From Azotobacter beijerinckii (GTDB lineage: Bacteria; Pseudomonadota; Gammaproteobacteria; Pseudomonadales; Pseudomonadaceae), in NCBI RefSeq assembly GCF_900110885.1, contig NZ_FOFJ01000018.1, positions 20,921-84,920 of the forward strand: a DNA stretch of 64,000 bases, given 5' to 3'. A program made the position numbers and the translations under genes. This document shows positions 26,303 through 37,414 of this stretch, piece after piece. The notes under the pieces are model-generated. The model was not told where the DNA came from, made no database searches, and worked only from the letters and a program-made list of their open reading frames with translations. How positions within the stretch are numbered: the first letter of the stretch is position 1; every line of letters begins with the position of its first letter.

Positions 26303-26830
26303 TCAGAGTGCGGGTTTGCGTCGTCTTTCCTGGCGTTTCCGCCAGTTGTGGCGGACCCACCAGCGCCAGAACAGCATGGTCGCGAAGTAGCCGACGATGC
26401 CGAGCACGATTCCGGTGATGAACGAGCCGACCAGAATCGGCTCCCACAGGGTGACCAGCCGCTCGCTGATCCAGTCCATGGTCAGCTCGCTGGGTAGCGT
26501 CAGCGGCGGTATGTTCAGGGCCCAGCTGCCGACCTTGTAGGTGCAGTAGAACACCGGCGGCATGGTGAGGGGATTGGTCAGCCAGACCAGGCCGATGGAA
26601 ATCGGCAGGTTGGCCCGCAGCGGGATGGCCAGGCTGGCAGCGAGGAGCATCTGCATCGGGAGCGGGATGAAGGCGCTGAACAGGCCGGCGAGCATGGCCC
26701 GCGACACCGAGCGGCGGTTCAGATGCCAGAGGTTGGGGTCGTGGATCAAGCTTCCCAAAAAGCGCAGGGACTTGTGTTCCCTGATGCTATCCGGATGTGG
26801 CATGTAGCGCTTAAAGATGCGACGGGGCAT
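26303..26830 (-). CDS. DUF2062 membrane protein
   Basis: A 175-residue protein beginning MPRRIFKRYMPHPDSIREHKSLRFLG, with hydrophobic segments around AMLAGLFSAFIPLPMQMLLAASLAIPL and VGSFITGIVLGIVGYFATMLFW and a basic C-terminus. The FSAFIPLPMQ and NPLTMPPVFYCTYKVG stretches mark DUF2062. It lies between lolE and comEC on the opposite strand, as PA2985 does. Function unknown. Confidence 0.88.
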   Translation of the reverse strand: MPRRIFKRYMPHPDSIREHKSLRFLGSLIHDPNLWHLNRRSVSRAMLAGLFSAFIPLPMQMLLAASLAIPLRANLPISIGLVWLTNPLTMPPVFYCTYKVGSWALNIPPLTLPSELTMDWISERLVTLWEPILVGSFITGIVLGIVGYFATMLFWRWWVRHNWRKRQERRRKPAL

Positions 26831-26954
26831 GGCGACACTCGGCAGTTTGAAGCGCCAGTATTATCACATATTGATGATGGCCTGCTGCAGGTATCGCCTA
26901 CCGGCAAGCCGCCGCTCGTCTCGATGGACTGCACGAATTACGGAGTCGTCTCGA

Positions 26955-29180
26955 ATGCTGCGCACAGGGATGTTGGCGCTCGCGGCAGGCCTGCTCGTCC
27001 TGCGTTTTCTTCCGGCCCTGCCGCCCTGGTGGCTGTGGTCGGTGTTGCTGCTGGGCGGACTGGCCTGCCTGTGGTTTCGCCGTTATCCGCCGGCGCTTTT
27101 CCTCCTCGGTCTGGGCTGGGCCTGCCTGTCGGCGCACTGGGCGCTGGAGGGACGCCTGCCTGCCGAACTCGACGGGCGCACCCTGTGGCTGGAGGGGCAG
27201 GTAGTCGGCCTGCCGGAGAGGGCCGACGGCACGCTGCGCTTCCAGCTGGAAGAGGTGTGGTCCCGGCGGGCCGAGTTGCCCCGGCGGCTGCGTCTGGCCT
27301 GGCATGGGGGGCCGGAAATCCGCGCCGGCGAGCGGTGGCGCCTGGCCGTTGCCCTCAAGCGTCCGCGCGGTCTGGTCAATCCCCAGGGATTCGATTACGA
27401 GGCCTGGCTGCTGGCGCAGCGTATCGGTGCCAGCGGTACGGTGAAGGCGGGGGAGCGCCTCGGTCCGCCGGGCGTTGCCGACGGCTGGCGCGACGAACTG
27501 CGCCAGCGCCTGCGACAGGTCGATGCCTACGGCCGCGCGGGTGCTATCGCCGCACTGGTGGTGGGCGATGCCTCCGGGCTGAGCGCGGCGGACTGGCGCC
27601 TGCTGCAGGATACCGGCACCGTGCATCTGATGGTGATCTCCGGCCAGCATGTCGCCCTGCTCGCCGGCCTGGTCTATGGGTTGGTCGCTTGGCTGGCGCG
27701 TCACGGCCTGTGGCCGCGGCGTCTGCCCTGGCTGCCTTGGGCCTGTGGCCTGGCCTTCGCCGCGGCTTTGGGCTATGGCTGGCTGGCCGGTTTCGGGGTG
27801 CCGGTGCAGCGTGCCTGCGCGATGGTCGCGGTGGTGCTGCTCTGGCGCCTGCGCTTCCGCCATCTGGGGCTCTGGCTGCCCCTGCTGCTGGCGTTGGACG
27901 GGGTGCTGCTGCTCGAGCCGCTGGCCAGCCTGCAGCCTGGGTTCTGGCTGTCGTTCGCCGCAGTGGCGATCCTTGCCCTGGCGTTCGGCGGCCGCCTGGG
28001 GGCCTGGTCGTGGGCGCAGACCTGGTGGCGGGCCCAGTGGACCATCGCGCTGGGGCTGTTGCCGCTGCTGCTGGCCCTGGGGCTGCCGATCAGTCTCAGC
28101 GGTCCGCTGGCCAACTTGGTCGCGGGGCCCTGGGTCGGCCTTGCGGTGGTACCGCTGGCGTTGCTCGGAACCCTGCTGTTGCCCCTGCCGGTACTGGGCG
28201 AGGTCCTTCTCCAGATGGCCGGTGCCTTGTTGGCGGCACTTTTCTGGCTGCTCGGCGAGATGGCTGCCATCGTGCCGGCCTGGCTTCCCCAGACGGTGCC
28301 ATTCTGGGCCTGGCTGCTGGCAGGGTTGGGGACCCTGCTGATTCTCCTGCCGGCCGGGGTGCCGCTGCGCGCCCTGGGGCTGGCGCTGCTGCTGCCCTTG
28401 GGCTTTCCGCCCGAGGAGCGGGTTCCGCCCGGTCGGGCCGATATCTGGCTGCTGGACGTCGGCCAGGGGCTGGCCGTGCTCCTGCGCACCCGCGAGCATG
28501 CCCTGCTCTACGACGCCGGGCCGCGCGTCGACGATTTCGACCTGGGCGAGCGGGTGGTGCTGCCTTCGCTGCGCAGTCTTGGCGTGACCCGCCTGGATGG
28601 CCTGCTGCTCAGCCATGCCGACGGCGACCATGCCGGCGGTGCCCTGGCTGTGCAGAATGGTCTGCCGCTGGGGGAGGTCGTCTCCGGCGAGGCACAGGCA
28701 CTGCCGGCGGCGCTCGCCGCCCGCCCTTGTGCCAGCCGGGAGTGGCAATGGGACGGCGTGCGTTTCGCCACCTGGCGCTGGGGGGCTGCGCAGGACGGCA
28801 ATCAGGCATCCTGCGTGCTGCTGGTGAAGGCCGGCGGCGAGCGCCTGCTGCTGACCGGCGATATCGACGTCGCGGCCGAGAGGGCGCTGCTCGACAGTCA
28901 TCCCGAGTGGCGCGCCGACTGGCTGCTGGCACCGCACCACGGCAGCCGCGGCTCGTCTTCCCGGGCCCTGCTCGAAGCCTTGGCGCCGCGCGCGATGCTG
29001 ATCTCACGCAGCTGGAACAATGCCTTCGGCCACCCGCACCCGGAGGTCGTGGCGCGCTACCGGGACCTGCCGGCAGCGATCTACGACACCGCCCGTCAGG
29101 GCGCCCTGCAGTTCCGCCTGGGGGACTGGGGCCGGGCACGTGGGCTACGCGAAGAGCCCCGCTTCTGGCGGGAAAAATGA
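26955..29180 (+). CDS. comEC: DNA internalisation channel ComEC/Rec2
   Basis: Polytopic inner-membrane protein that carries single-stranded DNA into the cell during natural transformation. 741 residues: N-terminal helices, a soluble OB-like domain (EGQVVGLPERADG...), the competence membrane domain (LMVISGQHVALLAGLVYGL), and a C-terminal metallo-beta-lactamase domain with SHADGDHAGGA and APHHGSRGSSS. The ATG at 26955 has GGAG upstream. The gene looks intact, so the capacity for DNA uptake may be present, though no pilus gene is visible here. Confidence 0.93.
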   Translation: MLRTGMLALAAGLLVLRFLPALPPWWLWSVLLLGGLACLWFRRYPPALFLLGLGWACLSAHWALEGRLPAELDGRTLWLEGQVVGLPERADGTLRFQLEEVWSRRAELPRRLRLAWHGGPEIRAGERWRLAVALKRPRGLVNPQGFDYEAWLLAQRIGASGTVKAGERLGPPGVADGWRDELRQRLRQVDAYGRAGAIAALVVGDASGLSAADWRLLQDTGTVHLMVISGQHVALLAGLVYGLVAWLARHGLWPRRLPWLPWACGLAFAAALGYGWLAGFGVPVQRACAMVAVVLLWRLRFRHLGLWLPLLLALDGVLLLEPLASLQPGFWLSFAAVAILALAFGGRLGAWSWAQTWWRAQWTIALGLLPLLLALGLPISLSGPLANLVAGPWVGLAVVPLALLGTLLLPLPVLGEVLLQMAGALLAALFWLLGEMAAIVPAWLPQTVPFWAWLLAGLGTLLILLPAGVPLRALGLALLLPLGFPPEERVPPGRADIWLLDVGQGLAVLLRTREHALLYDAGPRVDDFDLGERVVLPSLRSLGVTRLDGLLLSHADGDHAGGALAVQNGLPLGEVVSGEAQALPAALAARPCASREWQWDGVRFATWRWGAAQDGNQASCVLLVKAGGERLLLTGDIDVAAERALLDSHPEWRADWLLAPHHGSRGSSSRALLEALAPRAMLISRSWNNAFGHPHPEVVARYRDLPAAIYDTARQGALQFRLGDWGRARGLREEPRFWREK

Positions 29181-29252
29181 GAACGGCGGCCGTCGGCGAG
29201 CGGGTACGCCTGTGCTAGAGTTGCGCCACTTTTTTCAAGGGGATTCGCCACC

Positions 29253-29885
29253 GTGTGGGAGCTTGTCAAAGCGGGCGGCTGGATAATGCTGCCGATCATT
29301 CTCTGCTCCATCGTTGCCCTCGCCATCATCGTCGAGCGCCTCTGGACCCTGCGGCCGAGCCGGATCACCCCGGCGCACCTGCTCGGACAGGTCTGGCGCT
29401 GGATCCAGGACAAGCAGCTGAACAGCGACAAGCTCAAGGAGTTGCGTGCGGATTCCCCGCTGGGGCAGATCCTCGCGGCGGGGCTGGCCAACTCCAAGCA
29501 TGGCCGGGAGGTCATGAAGGAATGCATCGAGGAAGCGGCGGCCCGCGTCATTCACGACCTGGAGCGCTATCTCAATGCCCTCGGCACCATTGCCGGCATC
29601 GCGCCGCTGCTCGGCCTGCTCGGTACCGTGCTGGGCATGATCGAGATCTTCGGCAGCTTCATGGGCTCCGGCATGGCCAATGCCTCGCAGCTCGCCGGCG
29701 GTATCGCCACGGCGTTGATCACCACCGCCGCCGGTCTGTTCGTGGCGATCCCCGCGCTGTTTTTCCACCGCTACCTGCAGCGTCGTGTCGACGAGCTGGT
29801 GGTCGGCATGGAGCAGGAGGCGATCAAGCTGGTGGAGGTGCTGCAGGGCGATCGCGAAGTCGACCTCAACGGGGGCAAGGTGTGA
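29253..29885 (+). CDS. exbB: MotA/TolQ/ExbB-family proton channel protein
   Basis: A 210-residue membrane protein with three helices: [21 protein letters not shown], then [27 protein letters not shown], then [24 protein letters not shown]. With ExbD it uses the proton motive force, usually to energise TonB or Tol-like systems. No tonB is adjacent; the pair heads a lipid A and cell-wall operon as in P. aeruginosa (PA2983-PA2982). The GTG start has AAGGGGA upstream. Confidence 0.92.
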   Translation: MWELVKAGGWIMLPIILCSIVALAIIVERLWTLRPSRITPAHLLGQVWRWIQDKQLNSDKLKELRADSPLGQILAAGLANSKHGREVMKECIEEAAARVIHDLERYLNALGTIAGIAPLLGLLGTVLGMIEIFGSFMGSGMANASQLAGGIATALITTAAGLFVAIPALFFHRYLQRRVDELVVGMEQEAIKLVEVLQGDREVDLNGGKV

Positions 29886-30310
29886 AGTTCCGGCGCAAAC
29901 TGCGGGAGAATGTCGAGATCAATCTGGCTTCCCTGATCGATGTCGTGTTCATCCTGCTGCTGTTCTTCGTGGTCACCACGACCTTCACCCGCGAAACCCA
30001 GCTCAAGGTCGATCTGCCGGAGGCCGTCAGCGGCACGCCGCCCGAGGGCGCCGAGCCGAAGCGGTTGGAGGTGCTGATCGACGTCGACGGCAGCTACTCG
30101 CTGAACGGCCAGGCGCTGATCAGCAGCGACCTGGACAGCCTGATGCGGGCCCTGCAGAAGGAGTCGGGCGGCGACAACAGTCTGCCGCTGGTCATCAGTG
30201 CCGATGGCAAGACCCCCCATCAGGCGGTCATCACCGCCATGGATGCCGCCGGCAAGCTCGGTTTCTCCCGCCTGCGTATCACCACGGCCGAGGCTCAGGC
30301 GGCGCCCTGA
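29882..30310 (+). CDS. exbD: ExbD/TolR-family protein
   Basis: A 142-residue partner of ExbB: a short cytoplasmic N-terminus, one membrane helix with the essential aspartate (Asp20 in [17 protein letters not shown]), then a periplasmic domain. The GTG overlaps the exbB stop and the stop overlaps the ATG of lpxK, so the genes are translationally coupled. Confidence 0.93.
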   Translation: MKFRRKLRENVEINLASLIDVVFILLLFFVVTTTFTRETQLKVDLPEAVSGTPPEGAEPKRLEVLIDVDGSYSLNGQALISSDLDSLMRALQKESGGDNSLPLVISADGKTPHQAVITAMDAAGKLGFSRLRITTAEAQAAP

Positions 30311-31311
30311 TGGTCTGCGCCGACCGTCTGCTCGACGCCTGGTACCGCGACCATCCCGCCCTGGTCTTGCTGCGCCCGCTGGAAGCGCTGTTCCGCCGCG
30401 TGGTGCGGCGGCGCTGGGAGCGCTTTCTGCGCGGCGAGGGCGATATCTACCGGGCGCCGGTGCCCATCGTGGTGGTCGGCAACATCACTGTCGGCGGCAC
30501 CGGCAAGACCCCGCTGATTCTCTGGCTGATCGAGGCCTGCCGACGCCGTGGTCTGCGGGTCGGGGTGGTCAGTCGCGGCTACGGCGCCAAGCCGCCGTAC
30601 CTGCCCTGGCGGGTCGCCGCCGAGCAGTCGGCCGAGCAGGCCGGCGACGAGCCGCTGCTGATCGTCCAGCGCAGCGGCGTGCCGCTGGCGATCGACCCGG
30701 ATCGTCCGCGGGCCGTGCGGGCGTTGCTCGAGGCCCAGGCCCTCGATCTCATCCTCTGCGACGACGGTCTGCAGCACTACCGGCTGGCCCGCGACCTGGA
30801 ACTGGTCTTGATCGACGCCTCGCGCGGTCTTGGCAATCGCCACTGCCTGCCGGCCGGCCCCCTGCGCGAGCCGGTCGAACGGCTGGCCGGCGTGGACGCG
30901 GTGCTCCACAACGGCGCCGGCGAGGATCCGCCGGGCGGCTACGGCTTTACCCTCCAGCCCAGCGCCCTGGTTCATCTGGCCAGCGGCGAACGCCGGCCGC
31001 TGGACCACTTTCCGCCCGGTACGGCCCTGCATGCGCTGGCCGGCATCGGCAATCCCCGGCGTTTCTTCGCCACGCTCGAGGCGCTACACTGGCGGCCGAT
31101 TCCGCACGCCTTCGCCGACCACGCCCGCTACCGCGCGGAGCAGCTGCGTTTCAGCCCTGCGCTGCCGGTGGTGATGACGGAAAAGGATGCGGTGAAATGC
31201 CGTGCCTTCGCTCCTGCCGATTGCTGGTATCTGGCTGTCGATGCCGTGCCTTCGCCAGCCTTCGCCGACTGGTTCGATGCGGCCCTAGACCGCCTGCTGG
31301 CGTCGCGCTGA
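30310..31311 (+). CDS. lpxK: tetraacyldisaccharide 4'-kinase LpxK
   Basis: Phosphorylates the lipid A precursor to lipid IVA at the inner membrane. 333 residues with the P-loop [15 protein letters not shown], the SRGYGAKPP region and [20 protein letters not shown]. Start overlaps the exbD stop by one base. Confidence 0.96.
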   Translation: MVCADRLLDAWYRDHPALVLLRPLEALFRRVVRRRWERFLRGEGDIYRAPVPIVVVGNITVGGTGKTPLILWLIEACRRRGLRVGVVSRGYGAKPPYLPWRVAAEQSAEQAGDEPLLIVQRSGVPLAIDPDRPRAVRALLEAQALDLILCDDGLQHYRLARDLELVLIDASRGLGNRHCLPAGPLREPVERLAGVDAVLHNGAGEDPPGGYGFTLQPSALVHLASGERRPLDHFPPGTALHALAGIGNPRRFFATLEALHWRPIPHAFADHARYRAEQLRFSPALPVVMTEKDAVKCRAFAPADCWYLAVDAVPSPAFADWFDAALDRLLASR

Positions 31312-31371
31312 GCGCCCGGCATCGGTCAGGCGCGTGCCGCCGGCTTTCCATTGCCCTCCCAGGATTTCACC

Positions 31372-31557
31372 ATGGACCCGAAACTACTCGACATTCTCGC
31401 CTGCCCGATCTGCAAGGGGCCGCTGAAGCTGGCCGACGACAAGTCCGAGCTGATCTGCAAAGCCGACGCCCTGGCCTTCCCGGTACGCGACGGCATCCCG
31501 GTGATGCTGGAAGGCGAGGCCCGTACCCTCAACGTCGACGAGCGTCTGGACAAATGA
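31372..31557 (+). CDS. Trm112-family zinc-finger protein
   Basis: A 61-residue protein, [20 protein letters not shown], of the Trm112/YcaR type. One CPIC pair is clear; a single further cysteine (ELICKAD) remains, so metal binding may be incomplete. Eukaryotic Trm112 activates methyltransferases; the bacterial role is not established. It lies between lpxK and kdsB, overlapping the kdsB start. Confidence 0.9.
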   Translation: MDPKLLDILACPICKGPLKLADDKSELICKADALAFPVRDGIPVMLEGEARTLNVDERLDK

Positions 31558-32318
31558 GCAACGCCTTCAGCGTGGTGATCCCGGCCCGCTATGCCTCCAG
31601 CCGGCTGCCGGGCAAGCCATTGCAGGACATTGCCGGCAAGCCGATGATCCGGCATGTCTGGGAGCAGGCTTGCCGGAGCGGGGCCGAGCGGGTGGTGGTG
31701 GCCACCGACGATGCGCGCATCGAGGCGGCCTGCCGGGGCTTCGGTGCCGAAGTGCTGCTGACCCGCATCGAGCACAATTCCGGGACCGACCGGCTGGCCG
31801 AGGTGGCCGACCGGCTCGGGCTGGCCGACGATGCCATCGTGGTCAACGTGCAGGGCGACGAGCCGCTGATTCCACCGGCAATCATCGATCAGGTGGCGGA
31901 AAACCTGGCGGCCCACCCGGAGGCAGCCATCGCCACCCTGGCCGAGCCGATCGACAGCACCGAGGCCCTGTTCAATCCCAACGTGGTGAAGGTCGCCAGC
32001 GACGTCCACGGCCTGGCCCTGACCTTCAGCCGCGCGCCGCTGCCCTGGGCACGGGACGCCTTCGCCGCCAGCCGCGAACAGCTGCCGGCCGGTGTGCCCT
32101 ACCGCCGGCACATCGGCATCTATGCCTATCGTGCGGGCTTTCTCCGCGACTTCGTCGCCTGGGGCCCATGCTGGCTGGAAAACGTCGAAAGCCTGGAGCA
32201 GCTGCGTGCACTCTGGCATGGCGTACGCATCCATGTGGCCGACGCCCTGGAGGCGCCGCCGGCCGGTGTGGACACCCCGGAAGACCTGGAGCGCGTGCGG
32301 CGCCTGCTGGGGGCCTGA
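31554..32318 (+). CDS. kdsB: CMP-KDO synthetase KdsB
   Basis: Activates KDO as CMP-KDO for lipopolysaccharide inner core synthesis. 254 residues: [17 protein letters not shown] at the N-terminus, [11 protein letters not shown], and [11 protein letters not shown] with the metal-binding aspartate. The ATG overlaps the stop of the Trm112 gene and its own stop overlaps the next ATG. Confidence 0.97.
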   Translation: MSNAFSVVIPARYASSRLPGKPLQDIAGKPMIRHVWEQACRSGAERVVVATDDARIEAACRGFGAEVLLTRIEHNSGTDRLAEVADRLGLADDAIVVNVQGDEPLIPPAIIDQVAENLAAHPEAAIATLAEPIDSTEALFNPNVVKVASDVHGLALTFSRAPLPWARDAFAASREQLPAGVPYRRHIGIYAYRAGFLRDFVAWGPCWLENVESLEQLRALWHGVRIHVADALEAPPAGVDTPEDLERVRRLLGA

Positions 32319-32782
32319 TGCGCATCCTGTTCGTCTGTCTCGGCAACATCTGCCGCTCGCCCACCGCCGAGGGAGTGTTCCGCCAGCGGGTGCGCGCGGC
32401 CGGGCTGGAGGAGCGCATTCACATCGACTCGGCCGGCACCGGCGACTGGCATGTCGGCAAGGCGCCGGATGTCCGTACCCGCCAGGCGGCCCGCCTGCGT
32501 GGCTACGATCTGGATGCCCTGCGCGCCCGCCAGGTCTGTCGGGAGGACTTCTCCCGCTTCGACCTGATTCTCGCCATGGACCGCAGCAACCTGCGGGACC
32601 TGCAGGCCATGCGCCCGGGAAATTCCCAGGCGGAGCTGGACCTTTACCTGCGTCGCTACGCGCTGGAGGAGGATGAGGTCCCGGATCCCTATTACGGTGG
32701 CGAAGAGGGCTTCGAGCGGGTGCTCGATCTGCTCGAGCGCGCCAGTGACGAACTGCTCGCCGAGATCCGGAGGCATCTGTGA
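32318..32782 (+). CDS. low-molecular-weight protein tyrosine phosphatase
   Basis: A 154-residue phosphatase with the CX5R loop at Cys7-Arg13 (VCLGNICRSPTAEG) and the general acid Asp123 in VPDPYYGG. In other bacteria such enzymes act on tyrosine kinases of polysaccharide export, but no such kinase is seen here. Overlaps both neighbours by a few bases. Confidence 0.94.
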   Translation: MRILFVCLGNICRSPTAEGVFRQRVRAAGLEERIHIDSAGTGDWHVGKAPDVRTRQAARLRGYDLDALRARQVCREDFSRFDLILAMDRSNLRDLQAMRPGNSQAELDLYLRRYALEEDEVPDPYYGGEEGFERVLDLLERASDELLAEIRRHL

Positions 32783-33798
32783 GCCTGCAGCTACAGGAAG
32801 ACATTTCCCTCAAGTCATTCAACACCTTCGCTCTCGAGGCGCGGGCCCGGCTGTTCGCTGAGGCCCATGATGAAGCCGAGGTGCGTGAGGCGCTGGCATT
32901 GGCCGCCGCGCGCGGCCTGCCGCTGCTGGTGCTGGGCGGCGGCAGCAACCTGCTGCTGACCCGCGATGTCGAGGCGCTGGTGCTGCGCATGGCCAGCCGT
33001 GGCGTGCGAGTGCTGGCCGATGATGGCGAGCGGGTGCTGATCGAGGCAGAGGCGGGCGAGCCCTGGCATCCCTTCGTGCTGCATACCCTGGAACTGGGGC
33101 TGGCGGGGCTGGAGAACCTCAGCCTGATTCCCGGCACCGTGGGGGCTGCGCCGATGCAGAACATCGGTGCCTATGGCGTGGAGATCAAGGACGTGTGTGC
33201 CGGTCTGGTCGCTCTCGACCGGCAGAGCGGCGAGCTGCGCGAGTTCGGCCGCGAGGAGTGCGCTTTCGGCTACCGCGACAGTGTGTTCAAGCGCCAGGCC
33301 GGGCGCTGGCTGATCCTGAGTGTGCGTTTCGCGCTGCAGCGTGCGCCGCAGTTGCATCTGGACTACGGTCCGGTGCGCCAGTGGCTGGCGGAACAGGGCG
33401 TGGTATCGCCGACGCCTCTGGACGTCAGCCGGGCGATCTGCGCCATCCGCCGGGAGAGGCTCCCCGACCCCGCCGTACTGGGCAATGCCGGCAGCTTCTT
33501 CAAGAATCCGCTGGTCTCCGCCGAACAGGCCGAGCGCCTGCGCGTCGAATATCCGGATCTGATTGCCTATCCGCAGGGCAATGGCACGGTGAAGCTGGCA
33601 GCCGGCTGGCTGCTCGAGCGGGCCGGCTGGAAAGGGTATCGCGACGGCGATGCCGGCGTACATCGCTTGCAGGCGCTGGTGCTGGTCAACCATGGCCGGG
33701 CCAGCGGCAGGCAGCTGCTGGGACTGGCCGAACGCATCTGTGAAGACATCGAGAGGCGCTTCGGCGTGCATCTGGAGATCGAGCCCGGCGTGATTTGA
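32779..33798 (+). CDS. murB: UDP-N-acetylenolpyruvoylglucosamine reductase MurB
   Basis: NADPH- and FAD-dependent reductase giving UDP-MurNAc. 339 residues of the type I family: LLVLGGGSNLLLTRD (FAD binding), LSLIPGTVGAAPMQNIGAYGVE, FGYRDSVFK, and GNAGSFFKNP with the catalytic serine. GTG start with GGAGG upstream, overlapping the phosphatase gene. Last gene of the exbB operon. Confidence 0.97.
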   Translation: MSLQLQEDISLKSFNTFALEARARLFAEAHDEAEVREALALAAARGLPLLVLGGGSNLLLTRDVEALVLRMASRGVRVLADDGERVLIEAEAGEPWHPFVLHTLELGLAGLENLSLIPGTVGAAPMQNIGAYGVEIKDVCAGLVALDRQSGELREFGREECAFGYRDSVFKRQAGRWLILSVRFALQRAPQLHLDYGPVRQWLAEQGVVSPTPLDVSRAICAIRRERLPDPAVLGNAGSFFKNPLVSAEQAERLRVEYPDLIAYPQGNGTVKLAAGWLLERAGWKGYRDGDAGVHRLQALVLVNHGRASGRQLLGLAERICEDIERRFGVHLEIEPGVI

Positions 33799-33835
33799 GC
33801 ACGGGGCTCGGGTGGCGCTCGGCACCGCTCACGAA

Positions 33836-33872
33836 AACGAAAAAGGGGATGCAGCGCATCCCCTTTTTCGTT
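33836..33872. terminator. bidirectional terminator between murB and rne
   Basis: A 17-bp perfect stem (33836-33852 with 33856-33872) and a 3-base loop, with A-runs and T-runs on either side. It can end both the murB and the rne transcripts, which converge here. Confidence 0.95.
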
Positions 33873-33909
33873 GCGGACCGGCCCGAAAGCCGGTCCAAGG
33901 TTTTCGGCC

Positions 33910-36900
33910 TCAGTTGGCCGTCTGATCATCCTGCTTGTCGGCCGGCTTCGGCCTTCTGCTTTCGTCCTTGGCTTCGGCTTCCGAGGTCGCCTCACCAGCT
34001 TCCTCGCTCGGAGGCTCGGCCGCCGCCGCTTTGCTTTCCGCTTCGGGCGCGATTTCCGCCTCGATCGACTGCTCGGCTGTCGGCTGGAGGTCGAGCATTT
34101 GCTGCTCTTTCCGAACCTCGGAGTGTTCGTCCAGCAGTTGGGCCGGTTGTTCGAACGGAATGTCGACCGCTTCCTCTACGGCGACGGGCGCCTGGATTTC
34201 CGGCTGGGCCAGTTCGAACGGGGCCTCGACCGGCTCCGAAGTGGCGGCGGGAGGTGCAGGCTCGGGCTGAACCTGCTCGCTCGGCGCGTCGATCGGTTCT
34301 GCTGTCGCGGGGAGGGCTTCGTTTACAGCCGGGAACTGCTCAAGCGGGACCTCGATCCTTTCCGGCGCGGCTTCTGCCTGTGCAGCGGTTTCGGCGGCGG
34401 GTTCAGCTTCGGCCTGCATCTCGATGGCCGGCGCTTCCGTAGCGATGGGCGTTTCCAAGGCCAGTGTGGCTTCAGCCTGCCTGGCTTGCGCCTCGGCGGC
34501 CTCGCGTTGGCGACGACGGACCTCGCGCGGGTCGTTGGCGGCGCGGGCCGTGCTGCGTGGCGCTTCGGCCTGCGTCTCGGCGACCGGGGCGGACTCCGCG
34601 GCTGGCAGCGGGGATGCTTGCGGCGCTTCGCTCACGCTGGCTACCGGCTCCTCGACCTTGACGGGTTGCGGCTGCTCGACCGGTAAAGCGACCGTCGGAG
34701 CCTCTGCTGGTCGGACCTCGACGTCGGGAGTGGCGGCAACGCTCTCGCTGGGCGCTTCGCTTTCCAGGGCGGCGGGCTGCTGGGTGGGCGGAGCGATGTT
34801 GGCGGGGACTTCCGTGGCGAGTCCCTCATCAGCCTGGCTCTGCGCAGCGATGGCAACGGCGGCCGTGGCGACGACTGCCGCAGCGGTTGCGGCTTCGCTT
34901 TCTTCGCCGCCCTCGATCTCGTTGCCCTGGCTGTCGCGCTGGCGCTCGCGACGATTGCTGCGGCGACGCTGGCCGCGGGAGCGGCGGCGGGGGCGCTCCT
35001 CGCCGCTGGTCTCCAGCTCTTCTTCCTGCTCCTGGACTTCCTCGCTGGGCAGAGCTTCTTCCTCGAGAGCCTTCAGCTCGACCGGCGGGCGTTCTTCCCG
35101 CAGCTGACGCTCTTCCCGCTGGGGTTGCTCCTCACGCGGGGGGCGGGCAGGGCGCTCTTCCCGCAGCTGACGCTCTTCCCGTTGGGGCTGCTCCTCGCGC
35201 GGCGGACGGGCAGGACGCTCCTCCCGCGGGCTTTCCTGGACGTCGAGCGGTTCGCGCAGCTCGCGGCGGCGCTCCTCGCGGGGCGGACGCTCGCGACGGC
35301 CCTCCCGGGGCTCGCGCGGTTCACGTGACTCCCGCGGCTCGTGGGCTTCCACGGTTTCGGCGGGCTGGCGTTCCTCGCGCGGAGCGCGCTCTTCGCGGGG
35401 CGGACGCTCGCGACGGCCTTCTCGCAGCTCGCGCGGTTCCCGTGGCTCACGGGTTTCCACGATTTCGACGGGCTGGCGCTCTTCGCGCGCGGGGCGCTCC
35501 TCGCGGGGCAGGCGCGGTACGCGCTCTTCGCGAACTTGGCGTTCCTCGCGCGGCTTGCGCTCCTCGTCGCGGCCGTTGCGGCCCTCGCGGCGGCGGTTCT
35601 GCTGGCGGCTGCTGCGGCGTTCTTCGCTGCTGCGCGAGAGGCGTTCCTCGACCAGTTTTTCGGCCGCGACGGGTTTGACGGTCTCCTTGCCGGCGAACAG
35701 GCTGACCAGCGATTTCACCAGTCCTTTGAACAGATTGAGTTCCAAGGCCGGGTAAGGGGCTGCTACCGGCGCTGCCGGCAGCTCGGCCGGGACCGGCACC
35801 AGGGCATTGCGTTGCGGTGCGGTCTTGACCGCCGCCTCCTGGCGCACCAGGGTGCGGGTGGAGCTGACCAGTTGGACCTCTTCCACTTCCGCCGGGGTCA
35901 TTTCATAGCTCGACTGAGCGCTTTGCACCTCGGGGCTGTCGTCGCGCAGGCGCTGCACTTCGAAGTGCGGCGTTTCCAAGTGATCGCTCGGCAGGATGAC
36001 GATGCGCACGCGGCTACGCAGCTCGATCTTGGTGATGGAGTTGCGCTTCTCGTTGAGCAGGAAGGCGGCGACCGGGATCGGCACCTGGGCGCGGACCTCG
36101 GCGGTACGGTCCTTCAGGGCCTCTTCCTCGATCAGGCGCAGGATCGCCAGGGATAGCGACTCGACGTCGCGGATGATGCCCTGTCCGTTGCAGCGCGGGC
36201 AGACGATGCCGCTGGTTTCGCCGAGGGACGGACGCAGGCGCTGACGGGACATTTCCAGCAGGCCGAAGCGCGAGATGCGGCCGATCTGCACGCGCGCGCG
36301 GTCGGCTTCCAGGCACTCGCGCATGCGATCTTCCACGGCGCGCTGGTTCTTCGCGGGGGTCATGTCGATGAAGTCGATGACGATCAGCCCGCCGATATCG
36401 CGCAGGCGCAGCTGGCGGGCGATCTCTTCCGCCGCCTCCAGGTTGGTCTGCAGCGCGGTTTCCTCGATATCGCCACCCTTGGTGGCACGCGCCGAGTTGA
36501 TGTCGATGGACACCAAGGCTTCGGTCGGGTCGATGACGATCGAGCCGCCGGACGGCAGCTTCACTTCGCGCTGGAAGGCAGTTTCGATCTGGCTCTCGAT
36601 CTGGAAGCGGTTGAACAGCGGTACGCTGTCTTCGTAGAGCTTGATCTTGCTCTGGTACTGTGGCATCACCTGACGGATGAAGCTCAGGGCCTCTTCCTGG
36701 GCCTCGATGCTGTCGACCAGCACCTCGCCGATGTCCTGGCGCAGATAGTCGCGGATCGCCCGGATGATGACGTTGGATTCCTGGTAGATCAGGAAGGGGG
36801 CCGAGCGGTCCAGCGAGGCTTCCTTGATCGCAGTCCACAGCTGGGCCAGGTAGTTGAGGTCCCACTGCAGCTCTTCGCTGGAGCGGCCGAGACCGGCAGT

Positions 36901-37401
36901 GCGCACGATCAGGCCCATGTCACCGGGCACGTCGAGGCCGTTCAGCGCTTCGCGCAGTTCGTTGCGCTCCTCGCCCTCGATGCGCCGGGAGATGCCGCCG
37001 GCGCGCGGATTGTTCGGCATCAGCACCAGATAGCGACCGGCGAGGCTGATGAAGGTGGTCAGTGCGGCGCCCTTGTTGCCGCGCTCTTCCTTCTCGACCT
37101 GAACGATGACTTCTTGGCCTTCGGAGAGCACTTCCTTGATGTTGATGCGACCTTCAGGGGTCTTCTTGAAGTATTCGCGGGAAATTTCCTTGAGGGGGAG
37201 AAAGCCGTGGCGCTCGGCGCCAAAGTCGACGAATGCCGCCTCGAGGCTGGGCTCGACACGGGTGATGCGGCCTTTGTAGATATTGGCCTTCTTCTGCTCA
37301 CGGGCGCCCGACTCGATGTCCAGGTCGTAGAGACGTTGGCCGTCGACCAAGGCAACACGCAACTCCTCGGGTTGAGTTGCGTTAATCAGCATTCTTTTCA
37401 T
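33910..37401 (-). CDS. rne: ribonuclease E
   Basis: Endoribonuclease that starts mRNA decay and processes rRNA and tRNA; core of the degradosome. 1163 residues. Catalytic half: S1 domain about 35-120, metal-binding Asp300 ([11 protein letters not shown]) and Asp343 (VIDFIDM), and the zinc-link CPRCNGQG near 400. From about residue 530 the protein is a low-complexity tail, first rich in Arg, Glu and Pro with repeats, then rich in Ala, Glu and Pro. As I recall this is about 100 residues longer than in P. aeruginosa. The ATG at 37401 gives the [10 protein letters not shown] start normal for the family; the frame is open further upstream. Confidence 0.97.
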   Translation of the reverse strand: MKRMLINATQPEELRVALVDGQRLYDLDIESGAREQKKANIYKGRITRVEPSLEAAFVDFGAERHGFLPLKEISREYFKKTPEGRINIKEVLSEGQEVIVQVEKEERGNKGAALTTFISLAGRYLVLMPNNPRAGGISRRIEGEERNELREALNGLDVPGDMGLIVRTAGLGRSSEELQWDLNYLAQLWTAIKEASLDRSAPFLIYQESNVIIRAIRDYLRQDIGEVLVDSIEAQEEALSFIRQVMPQYQSKIKLYEDSVPLFNRFQIESQIETAFQREVKLPSGGSIVIDPTEALVSIDINSARATKGGDIEETALQTNLEAAEEIARQLRLRDIGGLIVIDFIDMTPAKNQRAVEDRMRECLEADRARVQIGRISRFGLLEMSRQRLRPSLGETSGIVCPRCNGQGIIRDVESLSLAILRLIEEEALKDRTAEVRAQVPIPVAAFLLNEKRNSITKIELRSRVRIVILPSDHLETPHFEVQRLRDDSPEVQSAQSSYEMTPAEVEEVQLVSSTRTLVRQEAAVKTAPQRNALVPVPAELPAAPVAAPYPALELNLFKGLVKSLVSLFAGKETVKPVAAEKLVEERLSRSSEERRSSRQQNRRREGRNGRDEERKPREERQVREERVPRLPREERPAREERQPVEIVETREPREPRELREGRRERPPREERAPREERQPAETVEAHEPRESREPREPREGRRERPPREERRRELREPLDVQESPREERPARPPREEQPQREERQLREERPARPPREEQPQREERQLREERPPVELKALEEEALPSEEVQEQEEELETSGEERPRRRSRGQRRRSNRRERQRDSQGNEIEGGEESEAATAAAVVATAAVAIAAQSQADEGLATEVPANIAPPTQQPAALESEAPSESVAATPDVEVRPAEAPTVALPVEQPQPVKVEEPVASVSEAPQASPLPAAESAPVAETQAEAPRSTARAANDPREVRRRQREAAEAQARQAEATLALETPIATEAPAIEMQAEAEPAAETAAQAEAAPERIEVPLEQFPAVNEALPATAEPIDAPSEQVQPEPAPPAATSEPVEAPFELAQPEIQAPVAVEEAVDIPFEQPAQLLDEHSEVRKEQQMLDLQPTAEQSIEAEIAPEAESKAAAAEPPSEEAGEATSEAEAKDESRRPKPADKQDDQTAN
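35094..35219 (-). repeat. tandem 63-bp repeat in the rne tail
   Basis: Two adjacent 63-base units (35094-35156 and 35157-35219) differ at only a few positions and encode two copies of a 21-residue Arg/Glu/Pro block containing [18 protein letters not shown]. Looser copies of [10 protein letters not shown] follow to about 35480. Confidence 0.85.
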
Positions 37402-37414
37402 GTAGTACCGTTTG

